Positions 8,308 to 18,837 of a DNA stretch of 41,901 nucleotides are shown here, piece after piece. Position 1 is the first letter of the stretch. Each line of letters begins with the position of its first letter. The position numbers and the translations under genes were made by a program. The notes under the pieces were generated by a model. It searched no databases. It was given only the letters and a program-made list of their open reading frames with translations, and was not told the origin of the DNA. The DNA comes from Corallochytrium limacisporum (taxonomy: Eukaryota > Opisthokonta): assembly GCA_002811645.1 (NCBI GenBank), contig PDIP01000003.1, positions 1 to 41,901 on the forward strand. The letters run 5' to 3'.

Positions 8308-10005
8308 TCATGACGCCAAGCTCGCATACAGTCTCTTTAGTGCCATGGTAAGGCGGCAATTTCGCTTCACCGGCGTTACTACTTGACCACCATTGATCGG
8401 TGTGGTTGGCCCAAAGGTGCCTTCATGTAGGCCCACGGGACGCATTTCAACAATTTTGCCAGATGGCGATGGCGATGACGGCGACGACGATGATGACGAT
8501 GACGGACCTCTCCTCCTACGCAGGTTGTCCTCTAGGCCTTCCACCATAGCGCTCACGTGGGCAAAGGAACCGACCAGCAGCTGTGTCATGGACTGGTTGA
8601 GCGTAGCCACATTGCTCAGCACGGTAGAAAGGAAGAGCATGAGATTAGTCAAGAAGAACAGGAGAGACTGGTCCCTCTGCTGGGGAGTATTGAATACTGC
8701 GGATTCAAAGGCAGTCGACTCGGGTTCGTTCTCAAGAATAACCTGCATGCCGCTTCTGTTCGTGTCACCTGAGACAGGCAGTGTGGGCTGCGCCAGGACG
8801 TCCATGAGAGTCTGCAGAGTGGTATCTGAAATGTCCACGTTCACGGTTGGAGGTTGGGAGGTGGAAGGTTCGTCAATGGCGGTATTGTCATTCGACAGAT
8901 TGCTATCGTTCTGGCGGAACACGACTGAGGGCGTGTCCATCCTCTGTACGTTGATGTTAAATTGCGTTGTGGGAGGCAAGAGTTGATTGTGCATCACACT
9001 AGGCACATAAATGTCACCAATAGGGGCAGTTGTGTTGGTGGCCGTAGTCATTGCTGTGGCGTTGCTGATCTCGGAGCCATCAGATGACACACTCACGGCA
9101 CTTGGACTGGCGGCACTCAGGAGACCGGTAACGCCGCTGCTGCGACTCTCACTGATCGAGCCTGTCTGGAAGATGACAGTATCCACAAGTTCATCGTAGT
9201 CACCCTCAACAAGGGCGGGGAAGTCATTCTCCACGTCACCGTTGGCAGCGGGCTGGGGTGCAATGAACGTCGTCGAACTATCGACATCAGAAATGAGAGA
9301 GAGGATGCTCTCCTGTTCATTAGGGTTGGTGTCGTTGTCATTGTTTTCATGACCATTGCTCTCGCCGTCATTGCCAAAGCTGGACTCTGTTGGTTCGCCG
9401 CCTTCAGAGGCTTGAGCGACAGCTGGCTGTTGAGCAGTCTGTATGTGGGCAGCAGTAGGAGCGGCTCCGCGGCCAACAGCGGTTCCACGCACGCCACTGC
9501 TAGCCATTAGACGTTCACTGAGCGTGGCGTTCAGGTCAGACTCGGCGTCAATATTCTCAGCTGAGACCTGCAGACGTTCCACAAAGGCTTTGAACTCCTT
9601 CTCGGTCTCTGGATCGGTTCTCTGGTCAAAGCTCGTTGGCACGCGGCTCACAGGAGCGCCACGTCTGTTCAGGAGCATGATACGACGAATCTTGCGCATA
9701 ATCTGTTCATTCTGTTCGCCACAGTTGGCAATTCGTGCTTTGAGGGCCTTGTTTTCACGCTCCATGTCCTTGACTTCCTTCTCCATAGCCTCGCGGCGCA
9801 GGCGTTCCTTGTCACGGACCTTCTGGGCGGCAATTCTGTTTCGCTGCCTTCGCAGCGCGAGAAGTTCTGCTTCAGTCATGTCTTCCCGGGCTTTCCCGGC
9901 GGTCGCGCTAGTACTCGACCGGCGACTGCCTTGACTCCCCGACTCGTCCACCGAAGAGGTGGTTGTGGTCCGCTTACGCTTCCGCGTGTGCACAGTGGCC
10001 ACCAT
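8308..10005 (-). CDS. bZIP transcription factor with C-terminal hydrophobic segment
   Basis: A 565-residue single-exon protein. The basic region at 52-68 contains the N-x7-R signature (N56, R64) in RNRIAAQKVR. The zipper follows with d-position residues M74, M81, L88, C95 and I102 and the usual buried Asn (N85) at an a position, so dimeric DNA binding is expected. An N-terminal basic cluster (HTRKRKR, 6-12) can serve as a nuclear signal. The middle (about 170-430) is acidic, Ser/Thr/Asn-rich and disordered, as in activation domains. Residues about 444-466 (SLLFFLTNLMLFLSTVLSNV) are strongly hydrophobic and followed by RRRR, so they could be a membrane helix. A poly-Ser stretch and a basic tail close the protein. 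The family call is firm; the target genes and dimer partner are unknown. Confidence 0.9.
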   Translation of the reverse strand: MVATVHTRKRKRTTTTSSVDESGSQGSRRSSTSATAGKAREDMTEAELLALRRQRNRIAAQKVRDKERLRREAMEKEVKDMERENKALKARIANCGEQNEQIMRKIRRIMLLNRRGAPVSRVPTSFDQRTDPETEKEFKAFVERLQVSAENIDAESDLNATLSERLMASSGVRGTAVGRGAAPTAAHIQTAQQPAVAQASEGGEPTESSFGNDGESNGHENNDNDTNPNEQESILSLISDVDSSTTFIAPQPAANGDVENDFPALVEGDYDELVDTVIFQTGSISESRSSGVTGLLSAASPSAVSVSSDGSEISNATAMTTATNTTAPIGDIYVPSVMHNQLLPPTTQFNINVQRMDTPSVVFRQNDSNLSNDNTAIDEPSTSQPPTVNVDISDTTLQTLMDVLAQPTLPVSGDTNRSGMQVILENEPESTAFESAVFNTPQQRDQSLLFFLTNLMLFLSTVLSNVATLNQSMTQLLVGSFAHVSAMVEGLEDNLRRRRGPSSSSSSSPSSPSPSGKIVEMRPVGLHEGTFGPTTPINGGQVVTPVKRNCRLTMALKRLYASLAS

Positions 10006-10192
10006 TCTATCTTGAGGTATTGTACGACTAACTCGCTGGTCAAAAAATAGCTTCTGGTATATTCTTCCTCAGCACATTCCGATATCACACACTTTCACTT
10101 TGGTCTCTGTTAGTTTAATAGGTCTCACTGATTGTCTTCTAAGCATGTGCATCATTCCAATTGGCCAATGTGATGGCTAGAAAGCTCAAGTA

Positions 10193-10203
10193 CCTTTATA
10201 AAC
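10193..10203 (-). promoter_or_regulatory. Possible TATA box of the bZIP gene
   Basis: Read on the minus strand this is GTTTATAAAGG, about 190 bases upstream of the bZIP ATG. CCAAT-like words lie at 10157-10169, but on the wrong side of it for a classic promoter, so support is weak. Confidence 0.25.
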
Positions 10204-10574
10204 ACCTGGCACAGTGGAAACCAATCATGATGTCACACTTCCGTGAACAACATTCCTCGTTTACTCATTCTAAACCTGCAGCCAGAAAGACATGATTCTT
10301 CGGAGGACATCACAACGCATTCCTTCTAATGTCGTTAGGAATCTTAAAACTCTTACAAAAGCAAAGGGGAAGGACAGTAGAAAGCACAAGTGAAGAACGT
10401 CTCCTAGAGCACTGTACTGGCTGGCTCTCTCCACCTTTTGGTCCTCCCCGCCGGCCTTTCCCCCCCCTCTCTTTTGCATCGGGCGGGGGGGCGCTTTTCC
10501 CAATTTCCTCTCGTGTCCTTCTTTACTCCCCTATACCGAAGGAACCAAGAAAATCTCTCTCTGAGAACACACAA

Positions 10575-10577
<3 letters not shown>

Positions 10578-10630
<53 letters not shown>
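10578..10630. repeat. (CT)n microsatellite
   Basis: About 26 near-perfect CT units, 573 bases upstream of the bZIP start codon. On the coding strand of that gene it reads (GA)n. Confidence 0.95.
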
Positions 10631-10633
<3 letters not shown>

Positions 10634-10722
10634 TCCTCCTCCTTTTCACGTCCCTTGCATGGGAACTGGGAAAAAGCATACAGAGAGGTGGCAACAAAGA
10701 GAAAAGAAAGGGGGTGGGGGCG

Positions 10723-10953
10723 NNNNNNNNNNNNNNNNNNNNNNNNNNNNNNNNNNNNNNNNNNNNNNNNNNNNNNNNNNNNNNNNNNNNNNNNNNNNNN
10801 NNNNNNNNNNNNNNNNNNNNNNNNNNNNNNNNNNNNNNNNNNNNNNNNNNNNNNNNNNNNNNNNNNNNNNNNNNNNNNNNNNNNNNNNNNNNNNNNNNNN
10901 NNNNNNNNNNNNNNNNNNNNNNNNNNNNNNNNNNNNNNNNNNNNNNNNNNNNN
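10723..10953. other. Assembly gap (N)
   Basis: 231 undetermined bases. Both flanks are G-rich (GGGGGTGGGGGCG before, GGGGGAGAGG after), so the gap probably lies in a homopolymer or hairpin that stopped sequencing. Its true length may differ. Confidence 1.
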
Positions 10954-11965
10954 GGGGGAGAGGAGCGGAAGGCAGGCCGAAGTGGAGAGAAGAGTAAATG
11001 CTGAAAATTCAATCGTTACTTTTCCTCCACATCCTTCGCGAATTTCGCCAGGAAGGCAACTGACTCCGGGCTCCACGTCTCTTGTGCGTGTCGTTGGGCA
11101 CGACACCTGATGAGGTTTTGAGTGCTTCCACAAACACAGGGTCCCAGGTTCCAGACGTGGGAATTTCAATTTAGTACTGAATGTATAGACTGCAAATGTG
11201 TCGACGAGGCACCGGGTGGGATTTTCTCTCCGCCGTCAATTTTTCTCAGTCTTGCTTCATTTGCTCCGGTGGGCGGCCCGGAGGTCTTGAATGTCATCGT
11301 CCGGGCATGCTGAAGGGACTGCGTGTAGCGCCAAGACCTTGCAGGCGAGTATTACATCAGTTTTGTTTGTATTGAAGTTTGAATTGATGCGGACGGATCC
11401 GGTCGACCGGTGAGATAGCCAGTGGGCAGGTCCCGGATTGGAAACCCGGGTCAGCGAAAAAAAATAGCCGGCAGCGCGGATCGGCGATGACATGGCCCGA
11501 CGGTCCAGGTTTGGCCATCCTTGACATTTCTCACAAAGTATCTTCTGATACTCTCAATTTCCTGTATATTCAGTATTCAAAAACAAGCTTTGCGTCACAG
11601 AAACACCACTGTACGGTGTTCACTAGTCGAGGAGCGAACCGCAAAGGGGAAGAAGAAATCTATGACATACTGTCCGTACCAGCCAAAAGTGCCACGTCAA
11701 TGCATGCTTCCGGTACATTAAGTACTGACTCAAAAAACAACACTACGCGCGGACGGCTCCGGGGCGGGTCAGGGTGGCTACTGATTCAAAATAATATTTC
11801 TACCAAAATGTATATATACCATAGATGTATTTCATATTTACAGAATATATTTTCCATCAGCTGACGTACGGGCGGTGGTGGGTTCCCAAAACCCGACAAG
11901 GGTTTCACCCACGAAAAAAAAAACTTAAGCGATGGAAGAACGAAGAAAACTCTCCCGCTCCCCCT

Positions 11966-11969
<4 letters not shown>

Positions 11970-11997
<28 letters not shown>
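11970..11997. repeat. (CT)n microsatellite
   Basis: About 14 CT units in a gene-free region. Confidence 0.9.
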
Positions 11998-11999
<2 letters not shown>

Positions 12000-12009
12000 G
12001 CGAAAAGGT

Positions 12010-12370
12010 AAAAGTCAGTTTAACAAAAAAAAAAAGGAAGAGGGGACGGGGGGGTTTAGGGGGTTGAGCTCATATTTTGAATAGATGTGTATGTGTGAGA
12101 AGGAAAAAGAATTCAAACGGAAGATGGCCGGGGAATAGAGAGGAATAAAAGGAGGAAGCAACCTAAAGAAAAGGGAAAAGAAAAAAAAAAGGGCCGAGGA
12201 AGAGGAGGGGAACCAAAACAAAAAAGAGGAAAGATAAAAAAGAAGGACTTAATAAGGGGAACCAAGGGGTTCATGAAATTAAAGGGTAACAAGGAAATCG
12301 ACCAGGCCTTTTCCATCTTGTCTTCGTAGAGGAAAAGAAGGGGGGGAGGGGGAATGGGAGATACTGGCAA
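12010..12370. other. Polypurine block
   Basis: The plus strand is mostly A and G across this stretch (runs of A11-A12, GGAAGAGGGGACGGGGGGG and similar). Such tracts can form triplex DNA or be transcribed as purine-rich RNA. No gene is visible. Confidence 0.5.
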
Positions 12371-13178
12371 CCCACTTTCCATAGTCTGTCAATGACCACT
12401 TGCGCACTCTGTCGCGCTGACTATGCCCACTCTGCGCGGGTGTCCCCTGCCTTTTCTGGGCCTCCGGGTCATATCTCCCGTATCCTCAATTCGATCGAAC
12501 CAGGTGGGTTTACAGTGGTGCGATATAAATTAGACTCCGGGTTAGTCGATCCTTTAAGTACTGAGAATGTACGCAGAAAAGGAAAGAAACAAGAACTATG
12601 TGAAAACAAAGAGCAGAGTCTGTTCAGTGTACCATGGGGGACTTGTTTTCCTCGCGGTTTTTCTTGCAATTTGCGCAGAACTTTTACAGTCGGTGACCAC
12701 AGCCGGAACCACCACTTCCGCGTATCAAAGCGGCAGGGTCCGCGGTCTTGCGGACTTTCTATATAGGGGGAGGGGAGGCGGTGGCGGGTGGGAGAGAGGC
12801 GAGGGGAGGGTGGGTAGGTGGTGGTGGCAGTAGGCTAAGGGTTGCGTGTGTTTTGGAGTGTTTTCTCTCCGTATGCGATTTTCGAAAACCCTGGCGCTTG
12901 CGTGGTGCTCATGCAAGGAAACTCTTGCCAATGAAGGGCAGGGAGAGGCCGTTGGTGGGGGTTTTGCCTCAGACAATTTTTTTTTCTTTGCTAAACACAC
13001 AGAAAAGGGGTCCCGCGTGTACTACTCCCTTGGCCTTCTGGGTACCAAGGGCTGCATTTATACTGCCCTCTCCACACTTTCACTGCCCGCTCTTCTCTCG
13101 AGCGTGCGCGACTATTTTCCGTCTTTGTGTCCTTTGTCCGCTCGTGGAGCCACTTTTTCAAAACCCCCGGGCTTTTCT

Positions 13179-13181
<3 letters not shown>

Positions 13182-13215
<34 letters not shown>

Positions 13216-13240
13216 GTCTCTCTGTCTCTGCCTCTCTCTG
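13182..13240. repeat. (CT)n microsatellite, interrupted
   Basis: About 14 perfect CT units (13182-13209) followed by units interrupted by G. Confidence 0.9.
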
Positions 13241-13259
13241 TGTTGGCGGCGGGCCCGCC

Positions 13260-13286
13260 CTGCACAGCCTGCACAGCCTGCACAGC
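13260..13286. repeat. Nine-base tandem repeat (TGCACAGCC)3
   Basis: Three perfect head-to-tail copies just after the CT microsatellite. No function is apparent. Confidence 0.8.
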
Positions 13287-13962
13287 CCCCTCTCCTGAAG
13301 GTCCAGAAATGAGAGAAAAAATCGAATTTGCGGGTTCATTGCCTAGCCGGACTCAAATGGTGGTCGTCCCTTCACTTTTGTGTATTGACGAACGGATCTG
13401 AAAAAAACTTCCCCATGTTACCTACCCAGTTCGGGACGCAGGGAGAGAGAGGGGGAGACTGGGAGGAGGGGGATGTGTTTGCCGGCCGGAGAGGGCAAGA
13501 CAACAACCGTGGCGATTGCTGATTGGCTGAAATGAGAACTCTGCAGTACATTTACTATAGGGATTATATCATCATCATCGCCCTCTCTGAGAGGCATGTG
13601 AGGGTGCTGTACCTGCTCCCGGTCGCCCCGGGCGGGAGTTGGCTTGGGCTCGGCGCGAATGCCAGTCCGCAGGTTGACAGACACTCACACCCGGGTTTTA
13701 TAGATTTCCGGGAGATCTTCACTTACCATCATCGCCAGCGGTTCCCATGATCTCCCATCTAGTTGCATCCTTTAGTGGGCGACACACAGCAGAGAAAGTG
13801 ACTGTGTGTCTGTGTGTGTGTGGAAATGACATGGTAGTCATGTGGCTGTTAGGCAAGCGTTTTTTCAGAAGTGACTGTCTCTGGATGGGAACACATTACG
13901 TACGTATCCCCTACGACACAATTCTGAAATTCGATTGCTATATTTGTCCAACTTGGCAGAAG

Positions 13963-16900
13963 CTAAGGACTTGTGTGGCCGTTCTCCTGCGATGAGGAGT
14001 TTGGGATGGTCTGCGGGGTCTCCGGTAGTGACGCCCCAGCTTCCACGCTCTTTCGTGTCGCCTGAGAGGTGTCTTTATCAAGATTCTCGTACCGTCGGGT
14101 CCGATCACTGACGAGCCCGGTTAGGTCCAGAGTCTTCTGCTTCTGTAGCTTGAGTGGCGCCTTCTGGTCTATCGATGTGCCAGTGTGAAGTTCGTTTGGG
14201 CGACCAACATCAGTAAACTGATGCTGATTGTCATTCTGTTCTTGCGGAGGGTCAGCATGTGTGCCACTGATGCGCTGGCGATTTGTCCCGGAACTGTCCT
14301 CAAATGTAGACAGGGCCCGGGGCCTGGCGGTTGTATCTTCCTGGTGTTGGGACCCATCTTCAGTCAGTTCTGTTGGGATGGGTGATATTTCCACTGGCGC
14401 TGATGCTCGCGGTTGTGAGGTATCGACGGCGTTCCGCCCACCATGGGAACTAGCCTTCGAAGCCTCGCGCACAATAGGCACATGCTCGAGAACCACTGCG
14501 GCGGACTGTATCCCTGCATAGTCCCCAAGGTCCGTGCTCTGAGACTGGAGACTACTGCGATGCGGCATCCTAACCGGTGACGGTGTGCGGGTACGGGAGG
14601 AGTCCTGGGACGGGTGCTCGGTTAGGCGCCCAGAAGCCATTGTTCTAGGCGCTGGTGATATCTGATTGACAACCAGAGGCTCAGGAGAAGACGGAGCGCT
14701 GTCTGACGTATCAGTAGTCATGCGCAGAGTGGTGTGCATGCCGCCCGATTCGGCCCGACGATGGCTCTGCTTTGAAGTCCCTGTCCCCGCCGGAGACTGT
14801 ACCATGTAGTCCTTCGGCGGACTCTGGCCCTCCCCAACGCCTGTCGTGGGTCCTCCACCCGCTCCAGCAGGCACCATACGCTCCTGCTGATCCCGTTGCG
14901 GTGGTGCATGATGCCGTTGTAGATTCACCTCGCCGCGCTGGCTCAAGTGGTGGTTCATATAAGGAGCAGCATTGGCTGCAGCCGTAGTCATTCGTCTGGG
15001 ACCCATTTCGAGTTCAAACAGAACGCGTTTGCCGGCATGGCGCCCAATGAGGTCACGGCCTTTGCGACTCAGCGTCAGTATCGATCGTAGGGCATTTGCG
15101 ATCTGCCTGCTGATAGAATCAATGGATTGCAGACGCAGCAAGGGCAGGAGGTACGGCTCGCCGTACTCTTCTTCGTCAATCAGCGCCTTCACAAAGTTGT
15201 GATCATCCAGTGATTCCTCGTATGCATCACCAATCAGCTCCAACACGTGAGGATCGGTCAGATGAGTGATACGGTCCGGTGAGATGTACCGAGGTGGTGG
15301 AGGTACTTCGTTCAGACCCGAGACTTCTGCTGCATGCAACATAGATGCTGCACCTGCTGCAAAGAACATCGTAACGGGACATTCACAACGCATGGCCGTG
15401 CACAGTGCAGTTACGACACCAGGGCCCAAATAGGCAATCTCTGGGTATGAGCTGACCCTTTCTACGCAGGAAAAGTTGCTGATCTGCCTTAGGACGGGTA
15501 CCAAAGAGCCGTACGGGGTATCCAACGGACGTGCGCTATCGTGCATGAGTGCCTTGAGACGAGTTGAATAGGGTCCTGCCCCACCAGGCATAGCAGTGCC
15601 CGTTAGTAAATGTTCAACCGGCTTATTCAGCAGCCCTGAGTTACTGGCCAAGGCCAGGCTCGCGCGCAGTGCTGACTCGTCTCCGGCAGAGTTCTCCATC
15701 TGTGCAGCCTTTGACGCGGATGATTGCGCAGGGTCCTCTGTGGCAGGATTAGTCCTCCAAGGATCCGTGTGGTCCTCATAGTGTTGGAATGCATGCTCCG
15801 CCTGTGAAATCTCTCCCTGCAGAAATGACTCAGCCAGTTGGTCTGTAGCCATATGGCCTGGTGCCATGTGGTCTATATGCGGCGAGACATTATCCGGAGA
15901 CAAATTTCCCTCTTCGAACGCACTAACAGTCGGCAAATAGTCACTGCTATGGCGGGCCACTCTCAGGGTGGAACCTGAAGTTGTACTAGTCACCTTGTCG
16001 CCAGTATCTGCGTACAGTTGCATGCTAAAGTCTCCACGATTCATCGTCCATCGAGAAAGGCTGTCTTCGAGATCCGGTGCCTTCGTCACCGCTGGCATAG
16101 TGGGCTTCGGTTGATGCGGTTGTGGTGAGTCTACAGTGTCCGCTGTGGCGCGTCCCATTATGTGGTCTTTCTCAGACGCTCCCTGGTCCGGAGTTGTGTG
16201 CAAGGAGTACATTCTCACCAGACGATTCCCTGCTCCTGCAGGTTCCTGTAGTGTCGATAACTTTTCCGCGCTGAGTGCTTCTAGCGCGTACATCAATGCG
16301 ATGGTGTAGAGCCGCATGGCACTCACTCGTCTCAAGAAATAGAGATCCTCCGAATTCACCAAGGTCTCTAATTGCCCTTGCTGCAGCTTGCTTGTAAACG
16401 TGGATCCCCTATATGGGGTTCTTCCTGCTGCGCCTCGAGACAGGCTGTGACCTACCGTGCTTCCGGATCCCTTTGGTATACCGAGACGAATACGATCAAT
16501 AACTTCACCAAACGACGGGCGTTCTTCCGCTCTGTTGTTTAGACAGCGCTGACAAATACCAACCATAACGTCATTCCACCACGGAGGGAACTTTACGGGT
16601 CTGTCACGATGCAACGGTTCCCTGACCTGCTCAAACCCTGGCTCATCGTCCACCACAAAATCTGTCGCAGGATCATCCCAGACATAGAGAAACTCATACA
16701 GGGTCACACCAAAGCTGAACACGTCGGCCTTGGCACCAACTGCAGTCTGATAGAGTACCTCTGGTGCCATGTACAGGGTGGTGCCCCGTGGTGCACCAAT
16801 TGCGGCTCCTTGATCAACAGCCGTGCCTGGCATTGGTTTGTAGCTCAGACCAAAATCGGCCACCTTGACGTTCAACGATGAATCCACAAGCAAATTGGCG

Positions 16901-18837
16901 GGCTTCAAGTCCAAATGTACCAGTCCACGACGGTGTAGATAATGCATTCCCTCCGCAACGCTCCTCACAATGTGCACCAGCAAATCGTCACTCAACGCAT
17001 CTACATCATGCAGCACTGAGTAGACCGTTCCGCGCGCCATATACTCCGTGACAATTGATACCTCCGGTGGTCGGATCACTGCGCCCATAAAAAGCAAGAC
17101 GTTTGGGTGCCGCAACTCCGCCATTGTGGAAATTTCCGTTAGCAAATCATCTAAGACTTCCTCAGTGGCCGCACTGGGCTTGATGCGCTTCACTGCAACC
17201 TTTTTCCCGTACAGTAGTCCTTCATGCACTGTGCCGAAGAAGCCCTCACTAATCTTTGTGCCGACTTGCAGATCATCCGACTGTATCTCCCAGTCCGGTC
17301 GAATAGCCGCGCTGTTTTCCGCCCCAAGCTGATTGCGAGAATCCAAAGGTGGATGCCGTCCCAATTTGCTGCCCGATTTCGCCCCCTGTGATAGCAAAGG
17401 TGTGCTTTGCGCTCCATGAGTTAGCAGCTTCGTTGGAGTGAGGGACAGATTCTCAGCACTCTGTGTCAACTCGGAGTTGCTCTTCAGGTTTTCCTCCCTG
17501 GCCAGGATTAATCTGCTATCACTGAGCCCCCTTTGCGGTGTGGGGTCTGCCTCGGATTCCTCTGACAATGATGGCTGGAAGGCCTCGTTTTCAGGTTCCT
17601 TAGTGAACAATGGACTACTTCCCCGTATGTTGCCCGTGGACCGATATTTTTCACCATAACTGAGCTTCGTGTCATCGTCAATGATGGACTGTAACAGTTC
17701 CCGGTACTCCCCAAGTGCACCTGGCACATGGGCACGGAACTGCCGGAGGATTCGACTAAGTGCCGCAGAAAAGTTCCTGTCATGAGCCCGCAGTACCTTT
17801 TCCAGTGACACCTGTAGCGTCCGCTCAGCATCGACTTGAAGTAGCCTCTCTATACCCTCGTGTACCGCCTGGAATTCTTCTTCATCGTCGAAGACAAATT
17901 GATAGTTGTACTGGTGGGCCAAATAGACGGTAATTTGGTAGTACTCATTGGCATCTCCATCATCACATTCCCCTGATCCGAAACTACTCACAGTGTAACT
18001 CCAAGGATCTCTCGTGTCGATGGCAATGTCATTCGTACTTGCGAGGTGTGTGTTAAAAAATTCATCCGCGACATCAACCATCGGTTGATTGCAGTCCTGT
18101 GATCCCGTAGACCGTAGCGACGTCTGCAATTTTTCCAGTTGCGGACTGCCAGCGCCCACGTTAGGAGACTTTCGGCCTTCCACCCCCACAGCTGACCCAC
18201 CGCCGTTCACAGCCGTCCGTGGGCTCATCAGTGCGTCCAATAGGGCTGATTCATCATCATTGATACTCAACGATGGCCGCATTACTCCTGGTTGGATCAA
18301 CATGCCCCGACTGTGTACAATGAGTTGACCGGGAAGCCACTGCCGTTGAGTGACACTGCTACCCCGCGCAGACATTTCTGAGATGCCAGCCTCAGACTGT
18401 CGCCGCCGCATTGCCAATTGCTGTAAATAACTATGATTGCTACTGGCCAGAGTGACCGCATTGTTGACATAGCGATAGCTGCAATATCCCTTCGAAAGGA
18501 TTGTCACCGCCCCGCTGAAACCAAGGCCTCCGACTGAGTTTCCTCCAGGGTGACCGTATCGTCGACTGTTTCCAGCGCTTTGTCGGCCATCAAAGGAACT
18601 CTGTCCCAGATTTCCAGGCCCCGCGAATGGATTCATTCCCAGGGGGCCTGTCAGGGACGTCTGTTTGATTTGTAGGAAGCCTGGTTTCCGGTACGCTGTA
18701 TCACCACTTGTCGGTGATCCTGAACCCCAGTGGTCACCATTTCTAGGACTAACGGGTCGACCTTCTTGCATGGGCGTCCGCCCAGAAGGCGAGGTTCTGC
18801 TTTCTTTTCCCACCAGTGCCTGTGGTGAGTCACCCAT
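13963..18837 (-). CDS. Large TKL-family protein kinase, non-RD type
   Basis: A 1624-residue single-exon protein; the ATG at 18837 has a good context (CACCATGGG). The kinase domain spans about 525-785. The catalytic Lys is in VAVK (K550), the DFG is in VADFGLS, the activation loop ends in MAPEV, and DVFSFGVTLYEF and CLNNRAEERPSF are typical of tyrosine-kinase-like (TKL) kinases. Two motifs deviate: the glycine loop reads SEGFFG, lacking the first Gly, and the catalytic loop is HLDLKPANLL, with Leu for the Arg of HRD. The catalytic Asp and the Asn remain, so activity is likely. The N-terminal half is Ser/Gly-rich with a helical segment (about 315-400). After the kinase come a long disordered linker and a helical region (about 1110-1280), then a disordered tail rich in S/T-P sites. 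Substrate and pathway are unknown. Confidence 0.9.
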   Translation of the reverse strand: MGDSPQALVGKESRTSPSGRTPMQEGRPVSPRNGDHWGSGSPTSGDTAYRKPGFLQIKQTSLTGPLGMNPFAGPGNLGQSSFDGRQSAGNSRRYGHPGGNSVGGLGFSGAVTILSKGYCSYRYVNNAVTLASSNHSYLQQLAMRRRQSEAGISEMSARGSSVTQRQWLPGQLIVHSRGMLIQPGVMRPSLSINDDESALLDALMSPRTAVNGGGSAVGVEGRKSPNVGAGSPQLEKLQTSLRSTGSQDCNQPMVDVADEFFNTHLASTNDIAIDTRDPWSYTVSSFGSGECDDGDANEYYQITVYLAHQYNYQFVFDDEEEFQAVHEGIERLLQVDAERTLQVSLEKVLRAHDRNFSAALSRILRQFRAHVPGALGEYRELLQSIIDDDTKLSYGEKYRSTGNIRGSSPLFTKEPENEAFQPSLSEESEADPTPQRGLSDSRLILAREENLKSNSELTQSAENLSLTPTKLLTHGAQSTPLLSQGAKSGSKLGRHPPLDSRNQLGAENSAAIRPDWEIQSDDLQVGTKISEGFFGTVHEGLLYGKKVAVKRIKPSAATEEVLDDLLTEISTMAELRHPNVLLFMGAVIRPPEVSIVTEYMARGTVYSVLHDVDALSDDLLVHIVRSVAEGMHYLHRRGLVHLDLKPANLLVDSSLNVKVADFGLSYKPMPGTAVDQGAAIGAPRGTTLYMAPEVLYQTAVGAKADVFSFGVTLYEFLYVWDDPATDFVVDDEPGFEQVREPLHRDRPVKFPPWWNDVMVGICQRCLNNRAEERPSFGEVIDRIRLGIPKGSGSTVGHSLSRGAAGRTPYRGSTFTSKLQQGQLETLVNSEDLYFLRRVSAMRLYTIALMYALEALSAEKLSTLQEPAGAGNRLVRMYSLHTTPDQGASEKDHIMGRATADTVDSPQPHQPKPTMPAVTKAPDLEDSLSRWTMNRGDFSMQLYADTGDKVTSTTSGSTLRVARHSSDYLPTVSAFEEGNLSPDNVSPHIDHMAPGHMATDQLAESFLQGEISQAEHAFQHYEDHTDPWRTNPATEDPAQSSASKAAQMENSAGDESALRASLALASNSGLLNKPVEHLLTGTAMPGGAGPYSTRLKALMHDSARPLDTPYGSLVPVLRQISNFSCVERVSSYPEIAYLGPGVVTALCTAMRCECPVTMFFAAGAASMLHAAEVSGLNEVPPPPRYISPDRITHLTDPHVLELIGDAYEESLDDHNFVKALIDEEEYGEPYLLPLLRLQSIDSISRQIANALRSILTLSRKGRDLIGRHAGKRVLFELEMGPRRMTTAAANAAPYMNHHLSQRGEVNLQRHHAPPQRDQQERMVPAGAGGGPTTGVGEGQSPPKDYMVQSPAGTGTSKQSHRRAESGGMHTTLRMTTDTSDSAPSSPEPLVVNQISPAPRTMASGRLTEHPSQDSSRTRTPSPVRMPHRSSLQSQSTDLGDYAGIQSAAVVLEHVPIVREASKASSHGGRNAVDTSQPRASAPVEISPIPTELTEDGSQHQEDTTARPRALSTFEDSSGTNRQRISGTHADPPQEQNDNQHQFTDVGRPNELHTGTSIDQKAPLKLQKQKTLDLTGLVSDRTRRYENLDKDTSQATRKSVEAGASLPETPQTIPNSSSQENGHTSP

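Larger units (their letters stand above)
10006..13962. other. Gene-free low-complexity region
   Basis: Nearly 4 kb between the start of the bZIP gene and the 3' end of the kinase gene. I find no supported coding region. It holds three CT microsatellites, an imperfect C-run/G-run pair at 10457-10492, an assembly gap, a purine-rich block at about 12010-12370, a G-rich tract around 12765-12835 and a nine-base tandem repeat at 13260-13286. Reading frames here are driven by simple repeats or are short and without domains. Confidence 0.5.

Noticed and set aside
10329-11169. Long reading frames across the gap region on both strands
   Set aside because: They consist of CT/GA repeat translation (Leu-Ser or Arg-Glu runs) and undetermined bases from the gap, with no domain.
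11390-11470. Possible tRNA gene
   Set aside because: Some tRNA-like words (GGTCCCGGATT..CCCGGGT) are present but no cloverleaf with a proper B box could be built.
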